This document shows, one piece after another, positions 10,239 to 21,159 of a DNA stretch of 64,000 nucleotides (its first letter is position 1; the number at the start of each line of letters is the position of its first letter). The position numbers were made by a program, and so were the translations under genes. The stretch covers positions 15,951,701 through 16,015,700 of the forward strand of contig OZ010792.1 in assembly GCA_963932465.1 (NCBI GenBank), in the 5' to 3' direction. The stretch is from Maratus speciosus (Eukaryota; Arthropoda; Arachnida; Araneae; Salticidae). The notes beneath the pieces are model-generated. The model did no database searches and was not told where the DNA came from. It worked only from the letters and a program-made list of their open reading frames with translations.

Positions 10239-13150
10239 GTGTTTATGACTTCGGTTTGTCTGGCCGTCTGTCCGCGCTCTAACTCGTGTAAATATACTCG
10301 GATTGACCTGAAATTTTTGGATGTTATTGACGTTTACCATAGCAAGGTCCCTATTTGTAATGAAATTTGTAGCATATTTAGTTCATTTACAGGGACAGTC
10401 AATTGTATTCCATTACATTACGGCCTGTGGGAAAAAATCGTTTCAAATGAAATTTAATGATTTTACACGCTTTCAAACAGAATAAAATTGATATGCATTT
10501 ATGAAGCGCACTAAAATGTGCATTCCGTAGAATATGCGATGCAAAAGAATAGTTATTTTTCATTTACAGGGCTAAAAAAGGAATTCCAATACATAATGAT
10601 ATAGGGGTGGAGGGAATTGTTTGCGGCGTACTTTATTTATGTTAATCTATTTGATATGTAATGAAATTGATATACGTCGTTGAGGTTTACATACTATGAA
10701 TTATTTCAAGTATAATACGAAGTGTATATGGCATTTACAGGGACACACAAAATATTTCAGATACTAGGGTAGATGTGCCAGTAATGGACATCCTTCCAGT
10801 AATGGACACCCTTTGATGTTTTTGGTTTATAAAAAAATAACTAATAAATATTTAGCTTTAATTATTTTTTTTTATAATTCCCCCTTGCATGTTTTATAAA
10901 ACTATGTTATTGTTGACACTTTTAATCAAACCAATCAGGAAGCAGAAAATAATGTTTCAAAGTTTTGCTGTTTTTCTGTGAAAATCTTAATGAAGAGGTT
11001 AAGAGCTGGCTTCGTTTAATTAATTTATATGTTATTTATTTTCTTGCAAAATTTGAATGCTTTTGTTTGAGTAGCAATAGAAAACTTTGAATTTTATATA
11101 CTAATGGCTATTTACAAAATTTCATTTCTTTTTAAGGTTTTAAGAGGGGGTGTCCTTTACTGGGATGGTTAATTAGTCATTTTCCAGTAATGGACACCCC
11201 ATGTAGACATTGCTAAAAATGCAATTTTAGTAATGTTTATAATGCATAAAATACTTTGGCTTAACTGCAAACCTAAATAATCAAATTTAATTTTTAAATT
11301 ATACTTACCAAAATGTAATAACACCAAAACTTTTATAAATAGCTGCTTTTAAGTTATTTTATGTGATTAATAAAATTTCGATATTTTATTTATTTTTTTT
11401 TTTATGTAGTACATATATATACCTCACATATTTTATAATCTGGCAATCAAGCCAGCCAGGAAGCAGAAAATACTGTTTAAGAGCACAGTCAAAGTGGGGC
11501 TCATAGGGCTTAATCCCTCTCCGTTTAAATAAAAACAATTAAGTTACAGAAGCTATTAAAAATCCATTTTCTGTCTTAAATGTTTCCTTATTAAAAAAAA
11601 AAAAAAAAAAAAAAAAAGTAATACTATTAATGAAAGTTATAGGTAATATTCATGAAACTAGTAAATCTGCAGATCAGTGGCCTCAAACATCAGTTCTACA
11701 GTTTTATTTTGAAATTATTTTATTTAGTATTTAAAATACTAACTCACAATATCATTACTTTCATATTTGTAATATTAATTATTATAAATGATATATCAAG
11801 TAACCTCTGGAAGATTGTTAAAAATAGTGACACAAAACTAAACATTAATATTCCAAGACTTTTTTTTTTTAATTACCTTTTAAATCCACCACTGTTTCAA
11901 TAATTTGATAGCTGTAATTGTCTGATATTTAGTATTTTAAACTATCCATCTAAAATAATTAAAAATAATCTTCTGATAAACTAACAATCTTCTAATAATC
12001 TTCTGATAATTACAATAATTGATGCAAACAGTAAATGATTATCACAAATATTTTATTAATTACTGGTATCCTAATTATTAAATTTATTTAAAAATAACTA
12101 TTTTGTTTCATTAGTATGTATTCATTAAATTCTGGTTCTAAATACAGTCATAAAAACAATTATATTTATTACTTTTTATAGGGTGTCCATTACTGGAACA
12201 GAGGGTGTCCACTACTGGGCCAGAGGGTGTCTATTACTGGGCTTTTGAGTGTTTTGATGTATTTCTGTTAAAATTAAATTTCTATTCATATGGGGAAATG
12301 AGGCTATAAGAATGGTTAAATATTGTTGATAGATTAATATAATATTGAAAAAAACTGAAATATAATAAATATAACTATTAATAAAAAAATAATTTTTAAA
12401 GAAAATCCTTAAGGGTGTCCATTACTGGCACATCTACCCTATATTGTATCCGAAGTACTGTTCATTAGCGATGATTGCTGGAAATGCATTTTTAATTATG
12501 ATTCACTACATTTATGCATAGCATATGGTGTATATATAAATGCTATAATTCATATGCAGGACTATACAAAAGTATTCGTAAGGGTTACTGAGTATTGCTT
12601 AAAGGTGGTTTTTAAATAAGTTATGCATTTTTACGCTGCACTGCATTTAATTTACTAAGAAATGTTTGTAGTATATAGATAAAATGATATACAGGGTCAC
12701 GCAAAGAATTGGATACGTTGCCGTCTATAAATTATAATTTCTGGAAATGTGATTTCAGTAGTTTTAAAAGTGTTTTCGTTTGAATTAAATTTTAACTAAA
12801 TAGTGGCGTGTAATAAAGGTTCTAGGTAAACTACGGGGTTGTACAAAATTATTTAAGTATGTTTCCATATATTAGTATAAATTGCTGAAAGAGAATTTCA
12901 ACCTGTTATGCGTTTGCTTGATAAACTAAATTTTTCCATTATATAGCATATATATATCAATCTACAGATCAAATACAGGACTGTTTAAAAGAATTAGAAA
13001 ACATATATAGCTGTGGATGGTAACTGCGTAAATCAGTTTTTTAAATGTTTTAAGCGTTTTCATGTTTACTTAGTTATCTTATTTACGTTATTTCCCCCGA
13101 TGTCTTGTTAAAACATTTAGGAAGAGTTGGAAAGTGTTTTACAATCTATT
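10239..13150. repeat. Degenerate repeat region G, interrupted by a TA-flanked element
   Basis: Loosely similar blocks of about 150-180 bp recur. Each carries a phrase like ACAGGGACAG, ACAGGGACACAC, GCAGGACTATAC, ACAGGGTCACGC or ACAGGACTGTTT followed by an A-rich stretch, and a TTATGCGTTT/ATGCATTTAT phrase. Matching phrases occur around the 37.7 kb element (37430-38560), including TTGGAAAGTGTTTCATT against TTGGAAAGTGTTTTAC. The left edge contains GTCTGTCCGCGC, like the GGACGGACAGACAG phrase at 20.73 kb. Divergence is high, so exact unit boundaries are uncertain. Confidence 0.45.
10767..12439. mobile_element. Non-autonomous TIR element with repeated 15-mer, TA target
   Basis: The ends match: GGGTAGATGTGCCAGTAATG at 10767 and its inverse ending at 12439, flanked by TA at 10765-10766 and 12440-12441. 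Eight copies of CAGTAATGGACACCC or its inverse lie at about 10779, 10797, 11152, 11185, 12181, 12205, 12226 and 12414, clustered towards both ends. The 1673-bp interior is AT-rich, with an 83-codon open frame at 11652-11903 that resembles nothing known. The TA duplication fits the Tc1/mariner/pogo group. Repeated subterminal words are often transposase-binding sites, though that role is inferred here. Confidence 0.8.
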
Positions 13151-13564
13151 CTTAACGCATGATATATCTTACTTGTTGTTTCTATTTCCCAGATCAGTCT
13201 TTTCCTATAAAACATACCAAATCTAATTAGCTCATATTCACAAAATACAATATATACGGGAATAAAAAATTAAATAAATAGGGCTTATCCTGTCGTTCTA
13301 TAAATAACAGTTGTATTAATGCCCGTAAGACTCTATGTTCGTATTTAATAACGCAATGACAAATCACATCACATTAAAAAACTTACACATTCTTAATATT
13401 AAGCTTGAATTCAAGATCAAGCTTAGAACTTATTAAAAAAAGATGTCAGTTGATAAGCATTGTTTTTTAAATGGAAAATTAAAAATATTTTAGAAGAATA
13501 GGACTCCAAAATAGCGATATCTTGCTAAAAAGTACGGTAAAAAGATAAGATTTTATATTTCAAA
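13151..13564. other. No gene seen
   Basis: AT-rich DNA with no feature supported. A TCAAGATCAAGCTT-type partial palindrome lies near 13410. Confidence 0.4.
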
Positions 13565-13733
13565 CAAAACTTTACTTTAAAATTATCGTAGTGTTTATGA
13601 CAAGAATCATCACAGTATTAATACTTGGAAATTTTTCCAGAGAGAAACATTCGCCTTGCATACAATATTTCAAATGAAAATCAAATTTCAAATAAATTGC
13701 TTAAAAGGCACAGAGGCCAACATAGTGAAAAAC

Positions 13734-13804
13734 ATCCACGCCGGGACTCGATCCCGGGTCATCAGTATAGGGCACTGACATTCCACCGACTAAACCACAT
13801 GGAA
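13734..13804 (-). repeat. tRNA-like core, minus-strand SINE
   Basis: T arm CCGGG/CCCGG is intact in the minus-strand sense, and TTCCATG at the 5' end is present. The 3' acceptor strand is damaged (CGTGGATG in place of CATGGAA). Confidence 0.7.
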
Positions 13805-14257
13805 CGATACCCAGCCTGGAAAATTTCTCCCTATTGCATGTTGGCAAGGCTACAAACGCAGCACAAGATGGAATATTTATCGTGAGCCACCGGCATGGGG
13901 TAAACACGAAACTTAATTAAATCCAGCATCGATTGAAACTATTTTAATAATTGGAAATTTTTCCAGAGAGAAACATTCGCTTTGCATACAGTATTTCAAA
14001 TGAAAATCAAATTTCAAATTAATAGCTTAAAAGGCAATTTTAATTTGAAATTTGATTTTCATTTGAAATACTGTATGCAAGTCGAATGTTTCTCTCTGGA
14101 AAAATTTCCAATTATTAATATAGTTTCAATCGATGCTGTATTTAATTAAGTTTCGTGTTTGCCCCATGTCGGTGGCTCACGATAAATATTCCATCTTGTG
14201 CTGCGTTTGTAGCCTTTCCAACATGTAATAGTGAGAAATTTTCCAGGCTGGGTATCG

Positions 14258-14328
14258 TTCCATGTGGTTTAGTCGGTATAATGTCAGTGCGCTATACTGA
14301 TGGCCCGGGTTCCAGTTCCAGCATGGAA
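14258..14328 (+). repeat. tRNA-like core, plus-strand SINE
   Basis: Acceptor strands TTCCATG and CATGGAA pair perfectly, and A box TGGTTTAGTCGG is present. The T arm has decayed (GGGTTCCAGTTCC), which weakens the B box. Confidence 0.7.
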
Positions 14329-14700
14329 TCTTTTTCACTAGCTCGCCTTTGCGCCTTTTAAGCAATTAATTTGAAATTTGATTTTCATTTGAAATCATCA
14401 CAGAGTTTATGACAAGTTCGTCACAAATGACACATATTTCACAAATTGGTCACAGTGTGACTTCAAAGCATTGTCACTTTCGTCACAGGTTCGTCACAAA
14501 GTTAATGCCAAAATAGTCACAAATGACACACTTTTCACAAATTTGTCACACCGTGACTTCACAGAGTGGTCACAATGTGACGTCACAAACGACCTCTAAA
14601 ACGGCCATAACGACCTCGCATTTTTGTCACTATGACGTCACATCGACGGTCACAAAATCACAGTGTGACTTCACAACGACGTCGCCGTGACGTCACCATG

Positions 14701-15320
14701 CCTTACGGGTCTCTTCATTTGATTCAAAACATCAACCTGATACATCCTATGTAAAAAAAAAAAATAGATAAATAAATAGACTGAAATGCAATCTTGAATT
14801 TTGAAATGATTGGTGTCTTTGTTTAACATTAGTTTTCGAGTTACTAGCGTAGGTTCTTTAGACAATTTTTGTCCATATCTGTCATGTAGACAAAAATAGC
14901 AAACATTAAAACTAGATGTATAATCATTAGAATTTAATGGTAATAGAATAATTAAGAATAATGGATTATAATACTACTAAATTATTCCAATGAATAGAAT
15001 AATTAAGAATAATTGATTGGAGTACTACTTAATTAATGTGATTACTTACGAGATCACATTAATTTTTGTATAAACGTTTATGGTATATTAAAACATTCAT
15101 ACCATTATGTGCTTTGCATGTAAAAAATTAAATTATATATTCTTTCAATGCAAAGTTCTCAAAACTATATTTCTGAAAATATAAATAAAGAAAAGAATCA
15201 ATAAATAAAAATTATCTTTAAAATGTTTTTCTTTTCTTTTCTAGAGAGATTTTGTTTTTGGTTCTTGTTTATACGATTTATACCGAATGAAATTTTCATT
15301 AACCCCAAATTTAACCCATT
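14701..15320. other. No gene seen
   Basis: AT-rich DNA. A local duplication of AATAGAATAATTAAGAATAAT occurs at about 14943 and 14994. Confidence 0.4.
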
Positions 15321-15329
15321 AATTAAATC

Positions 15330-15700
15330 TTAGCAATAATCAACAACATTTTATACATAAAAAATATTTCTAATAAAAAAAATAATTTATATAAAAGGAA
15401 TTTCTTCTGACATGTGGATGAAAAATGCCTCAAGAAATGATTTTAAAAAAGCACGTGCATACTGCATTTTCTTTTGAAGTAAAATATTTCATTTTTTTTT
15501 CGTTGAAGATATCTCGATACCCAAGTGGCCTTTGTGAAAAATAGTAAGTGAAATGTAACTTCTCCTACGTTTTCAAAAATAGATTGGCTTGTATTTTTCA
15601 ATGCAAAGTTTTCAGCTTTTGTTTTGAAATTGTATATGTTTACTAGATTCAGTTTCAAATATTTCACCCTCTGCAGATGGAAATTTTATCTTTAATGCCT
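15330..15700. repeat. Dispersed repeat R
   Basis: This shares AAAATATTTYA, CCCAAGTGGCCTTTGTGAAA, AATAGTAAGTGAAATGTAAC and TTTTGAAATTGTATATG with 33690-33870, and looser matches with the other R copies at 18.1, 19.1, 20.0, 21.2 and 26.3 kb. It is non-coding: a 74-codon minus-strand open frame at 15443-15667 lies wholly within the repeat. Confidence 0.7.
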
Positions 15701-15856
15701 ATATCACAGAAGAGAAAAAATGTCAAAGATATTCGAGAGGCTAAAATAAAATTTACAATTCATTGAAATTCTGAGAAAACATAAAATATGAAATTTTCTA
15801 TTTTCCGAACATTGTAACAATTTACGATATGTATTTTAAATGGATGTGATGTATCT

Positions 15857-16812
15857 CTCTATTCTAAAAAAAGTAACTAACGCTGTCACCGCCGCCGCCG
15901 CCGCCGATTTTGAATTTTTTGTGACCGGAGGACTTTCTTTGTTAATATTAAGAAAAATATTGCATACAAAAAATATGAAAATCGGTGGTGTTATAGAGAA
16001 ATATTTGATAAACACTCTGATGAAGACAGTTTTCAAATCAAACAATTATTTTAAGAGATATTTAATGTTAAAGTTGGTCAAAATCGTTCCATTAAAAAAG
16101 TTTTATAGGATCAAAAACTATACAAGTGAATTTAATCATTTTTAGATCATTTTATACATTAAAACTGACCGGTATGCAGACTGCATTTATTTATTTAATT
16201 TCACTCATTTTTGAGGTTTTATTTCTGTTTTAAATTCAATTTTTCATCATTTTCAGATGCATTTTTTACAACTTTTAGAAAAGGGTGTTATTTTAAATTG
16301 TTGCCAAATTTTAAAACCGCGCAATGAATAATAATTCCTTCAGATTTAATAATTGTTTACACGTGACTATTATAAACGAAAAAAGCTTTCAAATGAGAAT
16401 TAAATGATTAAGTATTAAAAGCAAGAAGATATTTATAATTACGTGATAAAAACTATATTTACACGTGAATTTTAAAAGAGAAAGAAAATTGTAAAATAAT
16501 AAATCCATTAATATGCGTTAAAAGTGTACATGGAGGAAATTACGTCATATTTAAAATTGCCAATTCATAATATTGCCAAACAGTTTAAATTTAAAAATAT
16601 ATTTGCGCGAGACATTTAATTGATATTTTGAAATAATCTTTTAAAACTATCATTGAGAATTCTAAGATAGCGCAAATAATATGTCCTTTGTAACAACAAA
16701 AGTATTTTCACGTGATTATTAAAACAAGAAAGAAATCTTTGGTGAAAATTACGTCAGATTTAAAGCGATACATTTAAAATGTCTTATTTAAAAAAACTTA
16801 TAAAAACAATTA
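15857..16812. repeat. Dispersed repeat J, copy 1 (uninterrupted)
   Basis: This 956-bp repeat matches 44410-45178 plus 48060-48232. It begins AAAAAAAGTAACTAACGCTG, carries a GCC/CCG triplet run at 15889-15905, and internally repeats ACACGTGA followed by AAAGAGAAAG/ACAAGAAAG and TTACGTCA. A 101-codon open frame at 15840-16145 translates the triplet run as alanines. It is not preserved in copy 2, so I do not call a gene. Confidence 0.85.
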
Positions 16813-16894
16813 AATTTAAAAAATCAAAAAACCCGAATGCGGGAAATGCGAACTAATTAAGTGTTTCTCATGAATGTGAAACTTTTTTTTTTCA

Positions 16895-16985
16895 ATTCCT
16901 ACTATTAGCTCACATTCTCGCTATGTATATCTTGTTCAAATTTTCAATCGTTAATAAAATACTTATTATTCACCCAATCAAGCTC
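16895..16985 (-). repeat. Dispersed repeat I, truncated copy 3
   Basis: This is the reverse complement of about 2203-2310: ATTCCTACTATTAGCTCACA and CAAATTTTCAATCGTTAATA are shared. It shows that repeat I is dispersed and not just a local tandem duplication. Confidence 0.75.
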
Positions 16986-17014
16986 AAATAATTTTTTAAA
17001 GTGAAAGTTATGTA

Positions 17015-17757
17015 CAATAAAACCTCCCTAAAGCGACCATGTGTCCTTCCAATAAAAATTGGTCGCTCCGAGAGGTGGTCTCATAATGGAGGTCATGTTT
17101 AAATCTAGATTTTAATAGTTGAAAAAAAAGGTAACAATTAATGTTACTAAAATTTATTTTTCACATTAGGAAAAAACATAAAAATTTAGGTACCAAAATA
17201 GAAGTTAATTACTCCAGAGTTTTAAGAATGAATACATTGACGCTTGCTTTGATTTTACGGTTTTATATCTTACGACTTTTATTTCCCAGTCCTTTCGAAG
17301 ATCAGTAAATAAATGCAAATTTTTTGGACGAGAACAAATAATGAAGATTTCATTAATTTATCTATTTCTTCGAGAGTTCCCTAAGGGAATAGGGCAGATG
17401 AGTTTATTGACCGTCATTCTTAATTTGTCCATTAATCCATTGCCTAAAAAGGCACAAGGGAGTTCAAACACTTAAAAGTTACCGGGATAAAAATAAATCT
17501 AAACTTAGTTTAGAAGTTTCATGAATAATGCGCTCTCCGGGATTATTTTTCCAATAAATCTTTCTTCAAGAGACCAGGAAAAAACGAAATTTTTTTCAAA
17601 GAAATTGGTCGCTCATGGAGGGAGTTCTTCTGGGATGATCTCTGAATGAAGGTAAAATTAGTATTGAGCCTATGGGAATAAACTGCGTTCCATGAAAAAA
17701 TAGTCATTCAGATAGGTGGTTGCTTAATAGAGGTGGTCGCATAGAAAGGTTTCACTG
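17015..17757. mobile_element. pogo/Tigger-like non-autonomous element
   Basis: The ends are CAATAAAACCTCCCTAAAGC on the left and the inverse of CAGTGAAACCTTTCTATGCG on the right, with TA at 17013-17014 and 17758-17759. The subterminal phrase GGTCGC...AGGTGGTC appears at both ends. The CAGTRRAACCTC-type terminus with a TA target is characteristic of pogo/Tigger elements. The 743-bp interior encodes no recognisable transposase. Confidence 0.75.
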
Positions 17758-18094
17758 TATTTTGAATGAAATGAGAGAAAGGTTTATATTTCAACTGAAA
17801 TTGATTGGACAAGCGTAAAAGTACCATTTTTTCTTTAGTTATCTAAAGACAAGACAATAACTTCTGGGCTTGAGGACAGCTTTCGAAATTTAAGCGCTTA
17901 CATTATCTTTTCATAAGCATTTATGCTGTATCAGCAAATATAATAATTTCTACATTTTGATAAGTGTATGGGAACAAATAGGAAATAATTTGTTTTAAAA
18001 CTGTTATTGCATAAAAAATATGCGTATATAAATGTCAAAAACTGAAAAGATTTAATAAAAATATGGGTTCTTAAAAATTTTTTAGACATTTTTA
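17758..18094. other. No gene seen
   Basis: AT-rich DNA with no supported feature. Confidence 0.4.
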
Positions 18095-18240
18095 TATGTC
18101 TTTATTTATTCTTGTTGCAGCTAAGAGTTACATCCAATAAAACAAAAAAATCTTTATTTTCGAAATAAATTTATTCATTGAAATTCGTGTATCACAAAAA
18201 GAATCTAATGCATTAACATATATAATACAATTTTTAAAAA
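18095..18240. repeat. Dispersed repeat R, 5' fragment
   Basis: TTATTCTTGTTGCAG, AGAGTTACAT and AGAATCTAATGCATTAAC align with 33480-33590 and 26370-26395. Confidence 0.5.
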
Positions 18241-18352
18241 TGCAAACAAAAAAGAAATTCTCCCAGCTCGTATGGATGACAAATACTTACAGAAATAATA
18301 AATGACATGCCCACGCTGTTGCTTTTTATACAAACAAATATATATATACACT

Positions 18353-19030
18353 AGCCGCCTTTGGCGACAAGTTTGGTCTCCGTTAGATGCGTACTAAGCA
18401 TTGTACCATGTTACTTTTATCCAAAATTTAATTTACTTTCTCAATACTTCGCCAAATCAGAAGTTTCTAGTAGAGAAATCAAGAACTCCGCATTTTTATG
18501 GGTACTACTTGGTTATACCGTCGACCAAAAATATATCGCCAAACTATAAGATTAAATATCAATAATGGTTGATCGTAAATATCATATTTGCTTGTTTTTA
18601 AGCCAGTTACACGTGTTTACGTCATCAAGTTATTTTTATTTCAAAGTTTTATTTGTATTTTTATTAATGTTATACTAATTTATTTGTTCTTTCGCTATTT
18701 AAAATAAAAATTATGTCAATTTGTATAATTTGGCGAAATGGGTTGACGGTATAACTAAGTAGTACCTTTTCATGCTAGCCAAGCGCAAGTGATTAATTAT
18801 CAAACATTGTCTTTCCAATCGCATTAAATTCATCTAAAATATAATAATTTCACTCATTTTATTTAAAATACATAATTTTAATTTGAAATTCATGACTTTC
18901 ACATTTTCTTTCCCTTTTTTAAGAAAAAGAAAAGAAAAATAATAAATAATTCCAAAAACCATGACTTTTAATTTCAATATCAAAGTATTGTTTTGATTTA
19001 CCACGCGAAAATTAAAAAAATGGTGACCTG
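18353..19030 (-). repeat. Dispersed repeat H, copy 2; possible Helitron 3' end
   Basis: The right part (18450-19030) is homologous to 1-340. The left edge, read on the minus strand, ends GTCGCC-AAA-GGCGGC followed by CTAG. A short hairpin and a CTRR terminus are the signature of Helitron 3' ends. I cannot see a matching TC 5' terminus, so the Helitron call is tentative. It is interrupted at 18501-18766. A 62-codon open frame at 18361-18549 runs into the insert and is not a gene. Confidence 0.45.
18501..18766. mobile_element. TIR element with 8-bp target duplication inside repeat H
   Basis: The 26-bp inverted ends match closely: GGTACTACTTGGTTATACCG at the left and the inverse of GGTACTACTTAGTTATACCG at the right. 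Flanks TTTTTATG (18493-18500) and TTTTCATG (18767-18774) form an 8-bp duplication with one change. The corresponding site near position 57 of this window is unoccupied. An 8-bp duplication suggests the hAT group or a similar superfamily. Confidence 0.8.
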
Positions 19031-19089
19031 GCATATAAAAAGCGAAGCGGTCATCCCGGAACTATTGATGACAGTCACATGACTTAGGC

Positions 19090-19545
19090 TATTATTATAG
19101 AGATAGTTTACCTTTCTGAAAGTACTTTGATGTCGAGCTGCCTTTTGTGAAAACGAGTAAGTAAACTGTAACTTCTTCAACGTTTTCAGAAATATATTGG
19201 CTTGTAACTTTAAATGAAAAAATTTCCTGCATTCGTTTTGAGTTTGTGTATGCATTCTGCATTGAGTTTGAAATGTTTCGGTCTGTGCTAGGGTTGCCAG
19301 TTTGAACTCCTTATTTTTCCTCAGAAATTTAGTGTTCACACCAGAAATAAAGAATATTATTTTATCCTTTTTAAATAAGAGATATTTAGTAATCGCTTAA
19401 AGTAAAAATTCTTCCTTCGAAATTTCCGGTGTGAATTTGAAATTTCGGATTAAAATTGGTGGCCAAACTCTGTCTGTGCAGTTGAAATCTTTCTCTGTAG
19501 TATATCAGAATAGAAAAAAATTCAAAGAAATTTAAAATAATAAAC
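19090..19545. repeat. Dispersed repeat R, split by a hAT-like MITE
   Basis: TGCCTTTTGTGAAAACGAGT, AAGTAAACTGTAACTTCT and TATTGGCTTGTA align with 15520-15600. The repeat is interrupted at 19289-19471. A 113-codon minus-strand open frame (18998-19339) spans the junction and is spurious. Confidence 0.65.
19289..19471. mobile_element. hAT-like MITE (183 bp) with perfect 8-bp TSD
   Basis: GTCTGTGC occurs at 19281-19288 and 19472-19479. The left end is TAGGGTTGCCAG, and the right end read inverted is AGAGTTTGGCCACC. The interior arms GAAATTTAGTGTTCACACC and GGTGTGAATTTGAAATTTC are inverted relatives. No protein is encoded. Confidence 0.8.
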
Positions 19546-19700
19546 TGTAGGACCGTTAGGTCTTAAAATTTAGTTTTAATCTCGAACACACATACAGTAA
19601 GAAGTTTATTTAAAGGCATTGATAAAACATCTAAGATAAATCTTTGAAAACATTAAAAACGTATAAAAGCTAAAAAGCTAAAAGATCTGAAACCTAACAA

Positions 19701-19728
19701 GTTTCGGCTACAATGTAACCATCTTCAG
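19701..19728 (-). ncRNA. Hammerhead-like core motif 1
   Basis: On the minus strand CTGAAGA is followed by T, a six-pair stem GGTTAC/GTAGCC with an ATT loop, then GAAAC. CTGANGA...GAAA is the hammerhead ribozyme core order. The unpaired T before stem II and the lack of a clear NUH cleavage site are departures from the consensus. It may be a relic from a Penelope-like or other element that carries such motifs. Confidence 0.3.
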
Positions 19729-19984
19729 GTTTCCTTTTTCCTACGTCGAGAAACTCAAAATACTTATGAATTTTAGATGGCGCAACAATATCAGCAAGAT
19801 CAACGTAATACTTTTATTTACGACTTTTTAAGTCCATAAATAGATTGTGTTTCTCGACACTGGAAAGAATATCGTGAGAATCGTGATTTTTCCCTGTGTA
19901 CAGAAAAATAGTGTGTTTTCCATTGAATGTAACTTGATCAAAACAAAAAAAATTAAAACACATATTTTAAAAACTGAAATATTT

Positions 19985-20275
19985 AGTTATGTTTCAGCTT
20001 TTTTTCGTGCAAACTTTTTTTTATTCATGCTGTGAGGTTTTTATTAATACCTAATCAAGAAATAAAAAAAAAAAAAATATTCCCGAAATTAGTTCATTTA
20101 TTAAAATTTAGATCGCATAAATGTTATCTATTGGATTAAAAGAACTTTTTTTAAAGTAAAATTTTAACATAAATAATGTGTTGATGTCAAAATCCCCTAC
20201 AGAAAATACAAAAAAGCACGTCCAAACGACAATTTCTTTTGAAATAAAATATTTTAAACCTTTTATTTTCTCTGA
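19985..20275. repeat. Dispersed repeat R
   Basis: CTTTTGAAATAAAATATTTTAA and AAAAAGCACGTCCAAACG match 21395-21450 and 33690-33725. Confidence 0.6.
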
Positions 20276-20289
20276 CCATTATTCACCAT

Positions 20290-20790
20290 TAGGTTTTCAG
20301 ACCAATTTCATCACCAATTTCAGACCATTAGGAAGGCTGTAACATGATTAAAACGCGCTTCCAATATTTTTTTTCCAATTGGCCGTAATGTAACGGAAAA
20401 CTTTTGACTGTCCCTGTAATTAAACTATACCTCCGATTTTCATAAAATTGGAAATGGCTCGGCAAAATTTTGTATCAATTATATATTTAAAATTTCCGAC
20501 CATTCGGAAGGTTGTAAGATCATTAAAATGCACTTGCACTAATTTTTTTCATTCGCCGTAATGTAAAGAAAAAGTTTTGACTGTTCCTGTAATTAAAATA
20601 TACATTTTAATTGAAGATTTTCATAAAATTTGAAGTGACTCGACAAAATTTTGCAACAATCATATATTTAAAATTTCAGACCATTCGGTAGGGTAGGTTT
20701 TGCTCTGTTATATGCGGACGGACAGACAGACTGAACGACGACTATAGGTGCTACGTATTTATATAATTACGAACGCACCTAAAAAAAATT
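20290..20790. repeat. Tandem repeat, about 185-bp unit, ending in GGACGGACAGACAG
   Basis: Two to two-and-a-half units repeat CCATTCGGAAGG/CCATTAGGAAGG, GCCGTAATGTAA, TTTTGACTGTYCCTGTAATT and AAAATTTTGYAWCAAT, at about 20320, 20500 and 20680. The right edge carries GGACGGACAGACAG, as in other arthropod dispersed repeats and in inverted form near 10260. Confidence 0.65.
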
Positions 20791-21155
20791 AAAAGACTTG
20801 GATTTTTGTGCTATCTTTACTCTTAAGAAATTCCAAAGAATTTCTATTCTTTTCCTTTATAGGGGGATTGGTGGGGTTTTTTGCTCAAGTTTGACTCAAT
20901 TTGGTTTTTAGAAAGTGAGATTTGTTGCCAAATGATATAAAGAGCCATGGTAACAATATGAAGTCCTCTTATTTTTGTTTATATATGAATTGATGTATAC
21001 ATACAGTGTGGTTCGTAAAGATCGAAACAAGAGCCTATTTCCTTAAATGTTAGCCTCCTCCTCCATACGTCCATAGCATACCTCCATACTTCCAATTTAA
21101 CAGTTTCATGTAACTTGGTCAAAAGTAAAATTTTAAAAACACATATTTTAAATAC
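20791..21155. other. No gene seen
   Basis: AT-rich DNA with no supported feature. Confidence 0.4.
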
Positions 21156-21159
21156 ATAA

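Larger units (their letters stand above)
13616..14392. mobile_element. Palindromic composite of tRNA-derived SINEs, copy 2
   Basis: This is a near-perfect palindrome centred near 14038: a minus-strand SINE (13625-13937), an inverted pair of SINE tails (13950-14030 and 14035-14115) and a plus-strand SINE (14125-14392). It is bounded by perfect 11-bp direct repeats AATCATCACAG (13605-13615 and 14393-14403) and lies inside GTGAC cluster 2. Outer termini are the same as in the unit at 7194-7954. Open frames of 62-86 codons across it on both strands are translations of the palindrome, not genes. Confidence 0.85.
13570..14700. repeat. GTGAC/GTCAC-rich cluster 2, split by the SINE palindrome
   Basis: The phrase GTTTATGACAAG precedes the inserted block at about 13592 and recurs after it at about 14405, then GTCAC/GTGAC words fill 14415-14700. 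TGACGTCA palindromes lie at 14578-14585, 14633-14640 and 14688-14695, and GTCACAGTGTGAC dyads also occur. The right end mirrors the left end of the 8.3-8.6 kb cluster. Confidence 0.65.

Noticed and set aside
13625..14365. Four frames of 62-86 codons resembling each other
   Set aside because: They are translations of the two arms of the SINE palindrome.
15840..16145. 101-codon open frame with an alanine run
   Set aside because: It translates a GCC triplet run inside dispersed repeat J. The second copy at 44.41 kb does not keep the frame.
18998..19339. 113-codon minus-strand frame
   Set aside because: It spans repeat R and enters a hAT-like MITE, so it is a junction artefact.
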